This document shows, in pieces, positions 1-5,156 of a stretch of DNA of 8,215 bases. Every line of letters begins with the position of its first letter. The first letter of the stretch is position 1. The translations under genes were made by a program, and so were the position numbers. Where the stretch lies: assembly GCA_964618555.1 (NCBI GenBank), contig CAZUBF010000153.1, positions 1 through 8,215 on the forward strand. The letters are read 5' to 3'. The stretch comes from Calidifontimicrobium sp964618555. GTDB taxonomy: Bacteria; Pseudomonadota; Gammaproteobacteria; Burkholderiales; Burkholderiaceae_C. Under the pieces are notes generated by a model that was not told the origin of the DNA, made no database searches, and was given only the letters and a program-made list of their open reading frames with translations.

Positions 1-904
1 AGGTGCCGTGGCCGGCGCGGTGCATGTGCAGGATCATGTCGTTCCTGCGGCACCACAGGCCCAGGCTCTGGATGCATGGCCAGCCGACGATCAGGTCGAT
101 CATGATGACCACGCTGCCCAGGCTCTTGGCGAACTCGGCGCGCTCGTAGATCGCCTCCATCGTGCCGGCGGTGACGTTCAGGTAGGACCCCTTGACCTCG
201 CCGGTGGCGGCGCTGGCCTTGGCGACGCCGTCCATCACGTACAGGAAGCGGTCGCGCCAGTGCATGAAGGGTTGCGAGTTGATGTTCTCGTCGTCCTTCA
301 TGAAGTCGAGTCCGCCCTTGAGGCCCTCGTAGATCACGCGGCCGTAGTTGCGGCCCGACAGGCCCAGCTTGGGCTTTGTCGTCGCGCCGAGCAGCGGGCG
401 GCCGAACTTGTCGAGGCGCTCGCGCTCGACGACCAGTCCGGTCGGCGGGCCCTGGAACGTCTTGACGTAGGCGACCGGGACGCGGATGTCCTCGAGCCGC
501 GCCGCCTTCAGCGGCTTGAAGCTGAACACGTTGCCGATCAGGCTCGCCGTCATGTTGGCGATCGACCCCTCCTCGAACAGGATGATGTCGTAGGCGACCC
601 AGGCGAAGTACTCGCCCGGGCGGCCGGGCACCGGCTCGACCTTGTAGCACTTGGCACGGTAGTTCTCGCACGCGGTCAGGCGGTCGGTCCAGACCACGGT
701 CCAGGTCGCCGTCGACGACTCGCCGGCCACCGCGGCGCCGGCCTCGACCGGGTCGACGCCTTCCTGCGGCGTGATGCGGAACAGGCAGATCGTGTCGGTG
801 TCCTTGGGCACGTAGTCGGGCACCCAGTAGCCCATCTGGCGGTACTTCAGGACGCCGGCGCTGTAGCGCGTCTTGGCGTCGGTGATCTGGGTGGCTTCGG
901 TCAT
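1..904 (-). CDS. cbbL: RuBisCO large subunit, form IC (red type), 3' part outside the window
   Basis: Catalytic large chain of ribulose-1,5-bisphosphate carboxylase/oxygenase, which fixes CO2 in the Calvin cycle. I translated 301 codons from the ATG at 904; the reading frame is open to the window edge, so about 185 C-terminal residues (loop 6 and its Lys included) are missing. Visible active-site elements are E62 with T67-W68, N125 in GNVF, the TTKPKLG motif with K177 and K179, the carbamylated Lys and metal ligands in KDDEN (K203, D205, E206), and HMHRAGHG (H295, R296, H299). The GLSGRNYG and INSQPFMHWRDRF segments and the HRAGHGT variant mark the red-type form IC. The gene is divergent from cbbR, the usual arrangement. 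AAGGAGA at 925-919 lies 14 nt from this ATG but only 5 nt from an in-frame GTG at 913, so the true start may be three codons upstream. cbbS would be expected beyond the left edge. Confidence 0.96.
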   Translation of the reverse strand, partial: MTEATQITDAKTRYSAGVLKYRQMGYWVPDYVPKDTDTICLFRITPQEGVDPVEAGAAVAGESSTATWTVVWTDRLTACENYRAKCYKVEPVPGRPGEYFAWVAYDIILFEEGSIANMTASLIGNVFSFKPLKAARLEDIRVPVAYVKTFQGPPTGLVVERERLDKFGRPLLGATTKPKLGLSGRNYGRVIYEGLKGGLDFMKDDENINSQPFMHWRDRFLYVMDGVAKASAATGEVKGSYLNVTAGTMEAIYERAEFAKSLGSVVIMIDLIVGWPCIQSLGLWCRRNDMILHMHRAGHGT

Positions 905-918
905 GTGACCCACGGCGG

Positions 919-925
919 TCTCCTT
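919..925 (-). promoter_or_regulatory. Ribosome binding site of cbbL
   Basis: The minus strand reads AAGGAGA, a near-perfect Shine-Dalgarno. Spacing is 5 nt to a GTG at 913-911 and 14 nt to the ATG at 904-902, both in frame. The spacing favours the GTG, while start-codon preference favours the ATG. Confidence 0.7.
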
Positions 926-961
926 GCTGCGCGTTGGCCATCGCCTCGATGGCATGCGACC

Positions 962-990
962 ACTGTAGGGATCGGTTCGACTAAGGGGAA
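962..990 (-). promoter_or_regulatory. Putative cbb operon promoter (reads into cbbL)
   Basis: On the minus strand a -10-like TACAGT (967-962, 4 of 6 matches to TATAAT) lies 17 bp after a poor -35, TTCCCC (990-985). A weak -35 is expected for a promoter that depends on an activator such as CbbR. The predicted transcription start is near 955, giving a leader of about 40 to 50 nt. The -35 lies inside one candidate CbbR site. Assigned by eye. Confidence 0.45.
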
Positions 991-995
991 CTCAG
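982..995. promoter_or_regulatory. Candidate CbbR activation site, TNA-N7-TNA
   Basis: TAAGGGGAACTCAG holds an exact TNA-N7-TNA (TAA at 982, TCA at 992), the half-site pattern described for CbbR, and thus also the T-N11-A of LysR boxes. Its centre is about -33 from the predicted cbbL start, where LysR-type activation sites usually sit. It resembles the site at 1014-1028. Confidence 0.5.
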
Positions 996-996
996 A

Positions 997-1025
997 TTGA
1001 ATGAGGCCAGCAATAAGTGGATACT
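997..1025 (+). promoter_or_regulatory. Putative cbbR promoter
   Basis: TTGAAT (997-1002, 4 of 6 matches to TTGACA) and GATACT (1020-1025, 4 of 6 matches to TATAAT) are separated by exactly 17 bp. The predicted start is near 1032, downstream of the GTG at 1028 and upstream of the ATG at 1046, which supports the ATG as the cbbR start. The -10 is inside a candidate CbbR site. Confidence 0.45.
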
Positions 1026-1028
1026 GAG
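1014..1028. promoter_or_regulatory. Candidate CbbR recognition site
   Basis: TAAGTGGATACTGAG repeats the 982-995 site with one inserted base and two substitutions, 32 bp away (about three helical turns), which places both on the same DNA face. Its centre is near -66 from the predicted cbbL start, the usual place of a LysR recognition site. It deviates from the strict motif, having TAA-N8-TGA. It also covers the -10 of the proposed cbbR promoter, which would explain autorepression. Confidence 0.45.
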
Positions 1029-1045
1029 TGCTTCGGCCTCCACGC

Positions 1046-2008
1046 ATGAAGACGCCCGACAACCGCATTCGCAACGTCACGCTGCGCCAGCTGCAGATCT
1101 TCTCGGTCGCGGCGCAGCACCTGAACTTCGCACGCGCGTCCGAGGCGCTGCACCTGACGCAGCCGGCCGTGTGGATGCAGGTCAAGCAGCTCGAGGACCT
1201 GGTCGGACTGCCGCTGTTCGAGAAGATCGGCCGCAAGATGTATCTGACCGCGGCCGGCGACGAGATGCGCCAGACCGCGGGGACGATCCTGGCCGAGATT
1301 CGTCGCACCGAGGAACGCATCGCGCTGCTCGCGGGCGGCAGGGGCGGCACGATCGCGCTGGCGGTGGTCAGTACCGGCAAGTACTTCGTGCCGCGGCTGC
1401 TGGCGCTGTTCCGGCGCGAGCAGCCCGAGGTGCAGGTCAACCTGACGGTGGCCAACCGCGACCAGCTGGTGCAGATGCTGGGACGCAACGAGGTGGACAT
1501 GTGCGTGATGGGCCGCCCGCCAGCCGAGCTCGACACGATGGCCGAGGCCTTCGCGCCGCACCCGCACGTGGTCATCGCGTCGCCCGAGCACCCGCTGGCG
1601 CGCGCGCGCGGCGTCGACGCGCAGCAACTGGCCGCCGAGACGCTCCTGCTGCGCGAGCCGGGGTCGGGATCGCGCGCCGTGATGGAGAGCTACTTCGCCG
1701 CGCACCACGTCGAGCCTCGCCACACCGTGATGCTGGGCAGCAGTGAAACGATCAAGCAGGCGGTGATGGCCAACATGGGGCTGGCGTTCATCAGCCTGCA
1801 CACGCTGGCGCTCGAACTGCGCACCGGCGACCTGGTGATCCTCGACGTGCCGGGCACGCCCCTGATGCGCGAGTGGCACGTCGTGCGGCTGGCGAGCAAG
1901 AAGCTGTCGCCGTCGGCCGACGCGCTGCGTGCGTTCATCGTCGAACACGCCGGGCCGTGGCTGGAGACCACGTTCGCGGACCACCTCGCGCCACGGCCGA
2001 CCGCCTGA
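1046..2008 (+). CDS. cbbR: LysR-type transcriptional regulator of the Calvin cycle operon (CbbR)
   Basis: Cytoplasmic DNA-binding activator of cbb genes that responds to a metabolite signal; 320 residues, normal for the family. The N-terminal winged helix-turn-helix spans about residues 11-70 (TLRQLQIFSVAAQHLNFARA, then LHLTQPAVWMQVKQLE). The periplasmic-binding-protein-like effector domain follows from about residue 97 (GTIALAVVSTGKYFVPRLL, then LTVANRDQLVQML and MGRPP), segments typical of CbbR. Divergence from cbbL confirms the identity. The recognition helix has Trp at residue 43 (TGG at 1172-1174), where the family nearly always has Ser (PAVS). I chose the ATG at 1046: an in-frame GTG at 1028 would add six residues, but it sits upstream of the predicted transcript start. 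Neither start has a strong Shine-Dalgarno. Confidence 0.93.
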   Translation: MKTPDNRIRNVTLRQLQIFSVAAQHLNFARASEALHLTQPAVWMQVKQLEDLVGLPLFEKIGRKMYLTAAGDEMRQTAGTILAEIRRTEERIALLAGGRGGTIALAVVSTGKYFVPRLLALFRREQPEVQVNLTVANRDQLVQMLGRNEVDMCVMGRPPAELDTMAEAFAPHPHVVIASPEHPLARARGVDAQQLAAETLLLREPGSGSRAVMESYFAAHHVEPRHTVMLGSSETIKQAVMANMGLAFISLHTLALELRTGDLVILDVPGTPLMREWHVVRLASKKLSPSADALRAFIVEHAGPWLETTFADHLAPRPTA

Positions 2009-2363
2009 CTCGAGCGCGTTCGACCGTTCGACCGTCCGGGGTGACGGCAAAAGCGTGTGCGACGGCGGCGGCGTCGCCGTGCCGTACGACCATCGTCGTG
2101 GACCCGGTACCGCGCCCGCGGTTCGCGTGTCGCGGCAGGTGCCGCCCGCGGTGGGCTCACCCTGTGGCGGCCGTCGCTGCGCGACGACTGCGCTGCGCTG
2201 CTCGCCGCCACACGGATCGCCCGCACCGGGTGCCGCCTGCCGCGAGTGCAAACGTCGGTGGTGTGCGACAGCGTGCACGAGCTCGCCGTCGCAGCGCGGA
2301 TCGGTGGTGCAGCGCGCCGCCGACCGGGCGTACGCCGGTCGGTCGCGCCGACCGTCACGGTTG
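2009..2363. other. Non-coding gap between convergent cbbR and fccB
   Basis: These 355 bases separate two convergent genes. Open frames cross it on both strands, but their translations are Arg/Ala/Pro-rich and resemble no family I know; they are the usual shadows in G+C-rich DNA. I see a tandem GTTCGACC pair (about 2018-2033), short low-quality hairpins, and one good palindrome at 2320-2342. No RNA gene or mobile element is evident. Confidence 0.6.
2320..2342 (-). terminator. Hairpin after fccB, possible terminator
   Basis: CCGACCGG (2320-2327) and CCGGTCGG (2335-2342) form a perfect 8-bp stem around a 7-base loop, 21 bases after the fccB stop. There is no T-run on either side, so a classic intrinsic terminator is not shown; it may instead protect the transcript 3' end or serve both convergent genes. 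Confidence 0.4.
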
Positions 2364-3650
2364 TCAGGTCAGGCTGTCGGCCCAGATGTTCTTCGCCCAG
2401 GCCTGCGCGTAGACGCCCTCGAGTTCGTTGCGCGCGTCCGAGACGCCGCCCGAGCCGCCGATCGTTCGGAAGGTCTTCTCGGTGGTCACGTACTCGTGCA
2501 CGCTGGCCACGTGGATCACGTGCGTCTCGTCGACGAAGCTCATGCACACGTTGGTGATCATCGGGTGCGGGTTGACCTCCCAGCCGTTGAGCTCGGCAAC
2601 GATCGCCGCGGCGGTCACCTTGGCGTGCGAGTTCGCCATGTGCCCCGACTTGGGCATGCCGGGCGCGACCTGGATCGCGTCGCCGATGACGTGGATGTCC
2701 TTCGCCGCGGTCGACTCGAAGGTCAGGAAGTGCGTGTGACACCAGCGGTCGTTCGCGTTGGCCAGCCCGGTGTCGACGGCGAGCCTGCCCGCGCGCATCA
2801 CCGGCATCACGTTGAGCACGTCGGCCTTGACGTCGTCCTGCACCTCGAACTTGACCGTGCGCGTCGCGCCGTCGACGGCCACCGCCTTGTGCAGCGCCCG
2901 GTACTCGACCATCGGCCCGTAGATGTCGCGCCACGCGGCCTTGAACAACGGGCCCTTCGACGTGACGTCGTTGTTGGCGTCGAGGATCAGCACCTTCGAA
3001 CGCGGCTTGCTGCGCTTGAAGTACGCGGCCACCACGCTGGCGCGCTCGTACGGGCCGGGCGGGCAGCGGTACGGCGCCTCGGGGATCACCAGCGCGTAGG
3101 TGCCGCCGTCGCGCATCGCCGCCAGCTGCTGGCGCAGCGCCACCGTCTCGGCGCCGGCCTTCCACGCGTGCAGCACCTGCCCCGACGCGTTGGCCGCCTG
3201 CAGGCCCTCGATGCGGTCCCACATGAAGTCGATGCCCGGCGCCAGCACCAGCTTGTCGTAGCGCACCGTCGCGCCTGCGGCCAGCCGCGCCTCCTTCTTC
3301 GCAGGGTCGATCGCGGTGACCGTGTCGTGCACCAGCCGCACGCCGTGGTTCTTCACCAGGCCGGTGTACGGGTTGGTGATGTCGCCCATCGTGCGCATGC
3401 CGCCGAGCACGAGGTTGCTGATCGGGCACGAGACGAACTCGCGGTTCGGCTCGACGAGCATCACGTCGATGCGGTAGTCCGACAGCTTGCGCACGTACTT
3501 GGCGGCGGTGGCGCCGCCGTAGCCGCCGCCGACCACCAGCACGCGAGCGCGGTTCGCGCTGCCGCCGCCGGTGGCGCAGCCGCCGAGCGTGGCCGCCGCA
3601 CCGAGCGCGGCCAGCGTGCCCAGCCCCTGGACGATCTGCCGTCGTTTCAT
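2364..3650 (-). CDS. fccB: Flavocytochrome c sulfide dehydrogenase, flavoprotein subunit (FccB/SoxF)
   Basis: Periplasmic FAD enzyme that oxidises sulfide and passes electrons to its cytochrome partner FccA; 428 residues, the usual length. A twin-arginine-type signal (MKRRQIVQ plus a hydrophobic stretch to about residue 24) fits export of a folded flavoprotein; it ends in TLGGC, a lipobox-like motif at C25. The FAD dinucleotide motif VVGGGYGG is at 39-46 and a second FAD contact HVIGDA at 320-325. C75 in FVSCPISN aligns with the Cys that binds FAD covalently in Allochromatium FccB, and C196 (YRCPPGP) and C304 (RWC) match its redox disulfide. The C-terminal FCSD flavin-binding region ends in AWAKNIWADSLT. 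The start overlaps the fccA stop (ATGA), with AAGGAGT at 3664-3658 seven bases upstream. Sulfide:quinone reductase is less likely, because of the signal peptide and the cytochrome partner. Confidence 0.93.
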   Translation of the reverse strand: MKRRQIVQGLGTLAALGAAATLGGCATGGGSANRARVLVVGGGYGGATAAKYVRKLSDYRIDVMLVEPNREFVSCPISNLVLGGMRTMGDITNPYTGLVKNHGVRLVHDTVTAIDPAKKEARLAAGATVRYDKLVLAPGIDFMWDRIEGLQAANASGQVLHAWKAGAETVALRQQLAAMRDGGTYALVIPEAPYRCPPGPYERASVVAAYFKRSKPRSKVLILDANNDVTSKGPLFKAAWRDIYGPMVEYRALHKAVAVDGATRTVKFEVQDDVKADVLNVMPVMRAGRLAVDTGLANANDRWCHTHFLTFESTAAKDIHVIGDAIQVAPGMPKSGHMANSHAKVTAAAIVAELNGWEVNPHPMITNVCMSFVDETHVIHVASVHEYVTTEKTFRTIGGSGGVSDARNELEGVYAQAWAKNIWADSLT

Positions 3651-4000
3651 CGTGCCGACTCCTTCACTTCGGAAAAGTAGCGCGCCACCGCCTCGAGCTG
3701 CTCGGGCGAGTAGCCCCGGGTGATCTGGTGCATGATCGTCGCGGAGCGCTGCCCGCTGCGGAACGCCATCAACTGCGTCAGCAGGTAGTCGTGGTCGCGC
3801 CCGGCCAGGCGGATCATCGCCTCGCCGTCGACGGCGCGGCCGTCGGTGCCGTGGCAGTGCGCGCAGGTCGCGGCCAGCGCGCGGGTGCGCAGCCGCTGTT
3901 CGTCAGGGGTGGCCGCCAGCGCGGCGCCGGCCGCGGCGGCCAGCAGCAGGGCCGTCACGGTGCGCGCCGCGCGCGGCGGGGTCGCTTCGATGCTCGTCAT
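3647..4000 (-). CDS. fccA: Monohaem class I cytochrome c, cytochrome subunit of sulfide dehydrogenase (FccA)
   Basis: Haem subunit that accepts electrons from FccB in the periplasm and passes them to the respiratory or photosynthetic cytochrome pool. 117 residues: Sec signal peptide 1-30 (hydrophobic LLLAAAAGAALA), then a single haem site CAHCH (C46, C49, H50), with M90 in ATIMHQ as the likely sixth ligand. The mature size of about 9-10 kDa fits monohaem FccA forms; Allochromatium has a dihaem version. The ATG at 4000 is chosen because AGGAGAA (4010-4004) is a good Shine-Dalgarno just upstream and a signal peptide follows. The frame stays open to 4138, but that extension has no such signals. 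Its stop overlaps the fccB start by 4 nt, so the two are translationally coupled and made as partners. Confidence 0.9.
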   Translation of the reverse strand: MTSIEATPPRAARTVTALLLAAAAGAALAATPDEQRLRTRALAATCAHCHGTDGRAVDGEAMIRLAGRDHDYLLTQLMAFRSGQRSATIMHQITRGYSPEQLEAVARYFSEVKESAR

Positions 4001-4069
4001 GCGTTCTCCTCGGGTCTGGGCGCCGGACAAAGGGCGGCCGCGTCGGTCGCTGACGAGGCCGCGGCACGG

Positions 4070-4110
4070 ATACCCTACATGAGCAAATGCGCATACACGT
4101 GATGATTTAC
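4070..4110 (-). promoter_or_regulatory. A+T-rich stretch upstream of fccAB, probable promoter region
   Basis: This segment is about 41% G+C, clearly lower than the surroundings, and lies 70 to 110 bases before fccA, where its promoter is expected. It holds the palindromes CACGTG (4096-4101) and ATGCGCAT (4087-4094). I found no convincing -35/-10 pair and cannot name a regulator. Confidence 0.3.
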
Positions 4111-4161
4111 CCGCACCGCGCGACAGATGTCCGATCAAGCCGTTCGGTTGTCAGTCGCAGG

Positions 4162-4596
4162 TCAGCGCCGCGGGGAGAGCAAGCCGGTGGTCAGTGCAGT
4201 GCCCAGCAGGATCGCCGCACCACCCGCGCCCATCGCCGCGGTGACCGGTTCGCCGAGCGCGAGCCCGCCCCGGAACACGCCGAACAGCGGGATCAGGTAC
4301 GTCACCGCCATCGCCTGCTCGGCGCCGGCCGAGGCGATGAGGCGGAAGTACAGCACGTGGGCCACGCCGGTGCACAGCAGGCCCAGCAGCAGCGCGGCGC
4401 CCCAGGCCAGCGTCGACGGCGTCGTCGCCGGCCGGGCCAGCGCGGCCAGCGGCACCAGCAGCAGCGCGGCCACGCCGGTGCGCAGCGCGACCAGCGCGAT
4501 CGGCCCGAACTCGCCGGCGGCCACCCGCATGAACAGGAACGAGCCGCCCCACAGCGCGGCGAGCAGCAGCAGTTCGGCGTGCTCGCGCGGCTTCAC
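4162..4596 (-). CDS. EamA/DMT-family transporter with an apparent internal deletion
   Basis: Inner-membrane protein of the drug/metabolite transporter superfamily; substrate unknown. Usual members have about 290-300 residues and ten membrane helices in two EamA repeats; this one has 144 residues and about five helices (near 8-25, 31-52, 62-80, 95-115, 117-137). Residues 1-52 (AELLLLAALWGGSFLFMR, FGPIALVALRTG) look like the start of the first repeat. From residue 60 on (LCTGVAHVLYFRLIASAG, AVTYLIPLFG, LALGEPVTAAM, AILLGTALTTG) it looks like the end of the second. About 150 central residues seem lost in frame, with the junction near 4415-4445. The GTG start at 4596 overlaps the ogt stop (GTGA) and lacks its own Shine-Dalgarno, so translation depends on coupling. 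It may be a decaying gene or a working half-size transporter. Confidence 0.75.
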   Translation of the reverse strand: MKPREHAELLLLAALWGGSFLFMRVAAGEFGPIALVALRTGVAALLLVPLAALARPATTPSTLAWGAALLLGLLCTGVAHVLYFRLIASAGAEQAMAVTYLIPLFGVFRGGLALGEPVTAAMGAGGAAILLGTALTTGLLSPRR

Positions 4597-5156
4597 GGCG
4601 CGCGCGCCGGCGCGCCGGCTCCGGGCCGCGGCCGCAGCGGGGGCGCGGCGCGCGCCGCCGACTCGAGGTCGAGCAGTGCGCGCTTGCGGTCGATCCCGCC
4701 GGCGTAGCCGGTGAGCGCACCGTCGTGCCCGACCACGCGATGGCAGGGCACGACGATGGACACCGGGTTGCGCGCCACGGCGCCGGCCACCGCGCGCACG
4801 GCGCTCGGCCGGCCGACGCGTCGCGCCAGTTCGCCGTAACTCAGCCGCTCGCCGTGCGGGATCGCAGCCAGCGCCTGCCACACGGCGCGCTGCAGGGGCG
4901 AGCCGGCCAGGTCCAGCGGCAGGTCGAACGCAAAGCCGGTCGTGCCCTGCGCGAAGTACGCGTCCATCTGCGCACGCAGCGCCTGCAGCCAGCGCTGCTG
5001 CGCATCGGTGGGCACGTCGAGCGCGCCGGGGTGGTGCGCCTGGCCGTCGAACCACAGCCCGGCGATGCCGTGCGCGGTGGCCGCGGCGGTCATCGGGCCG
5101 AGCGGGGTCGGCAGGCGGGCTTGGGCGACGAGGCGGGCTTGAGGCGGGCGGTTCAT
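4593..5156 (-). CDS. ogt: Methylated-DNA--[protein]-cysteine S-methyltransferase (Ogt/AdaB type)
   Basis: Suicide repair protein that moves the alkyl group from O6-methylguanine (and O4-methylthymine) in DNA to its own cysteine. 187 residues: a poorly conserved N-terminal domain (about 10-85), then the DNA-binding catalytic domain with SPLQRAVWQALAAIPHGE, the helix-turn-helix SYGELARRVGRPSAVRAV carrying the arginine finger (R121), and the active-site motif VVPCHRVV with C138. LTGYAGGIDRKRALLDLE completes the fold. A Pro/Ala/Arg-rich tail of about 20 residues (166-187) has no match to the core and may be disordered. The ATG at 5156 overlaps the stop of the upstream Ada-AlkA gene (ATGA), and its stop overlaps the next start, so three genes are translated as a chain. 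The operon partner supports a role in alkylation defence. Confidence 0.95.
   Translation of the reverse strand: MNRPPQARLVAQARLPTPLGPMTAAATAHGIAGLWFDGQAHHPGALDVPTDAQQRWLQALRAQMDAYFAQGTTGFAFDLPLDLAGSPLQRAVWQALAAIPHGERLSYGELARRVGRPSAVRAVAGAVARNPVSIVVPCHRVVGHDGALTGYAGGIDRKRALLDLESAARAAPPLRPRPGAGAPARAP

Noticed and set aside
8..1000. Long plus-strand open frame covering the left end
   Set aside because: It is antisense to cbbL, whose protein is unmistakable; the Ala/Val/His/Asp-rich translation is a typical shadow in G+C-rich DNA.
996..1014. ATTG-N11-CAAT as a further LysR box
   Set aside because: Symmetric, but it does not fit TNA-N7-TNA and overlaps the better repeat pair with a different centre.
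2018..2047. Tandem GTTCGACC pair and CCGTC/GACGG hairpin after cbbR
   Set aside because: Only two repeat copies and a 5-bp stem, followed by CAAAAG rather than T residues; not enough for a terminator or a functional repeat.
1690..3429. 579-codon minus-strand frame over the cbbR end, the gap and most of fccB
   Set aside because: Arg/Gly-rich translation without family features; it lies in a different frame from the well-supported fccB.
4087..4101. ATGCGCAT and CACGTG palindromes upstream of fccA as an operator
   Set aside because: Short palindromes with no matching second copy and no regulator I can name; kept only as part of the general promoter region.
4001..4138. N-terminal extension of fccA to an ATG at 4138
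   Set aside because: The extension has no Shine-Dalgarno at its start and would bury the signal peptide; the ATG at 4000 has both a ribosome site and a signal peptide directly after it.
4597..5055. Upstream extension of the EamA frame to 5055
   Set aside because: That part is an Arg/Ala-rich shadow of ogt; the recognisable transporter sequence begins right at the GTG at 4596.
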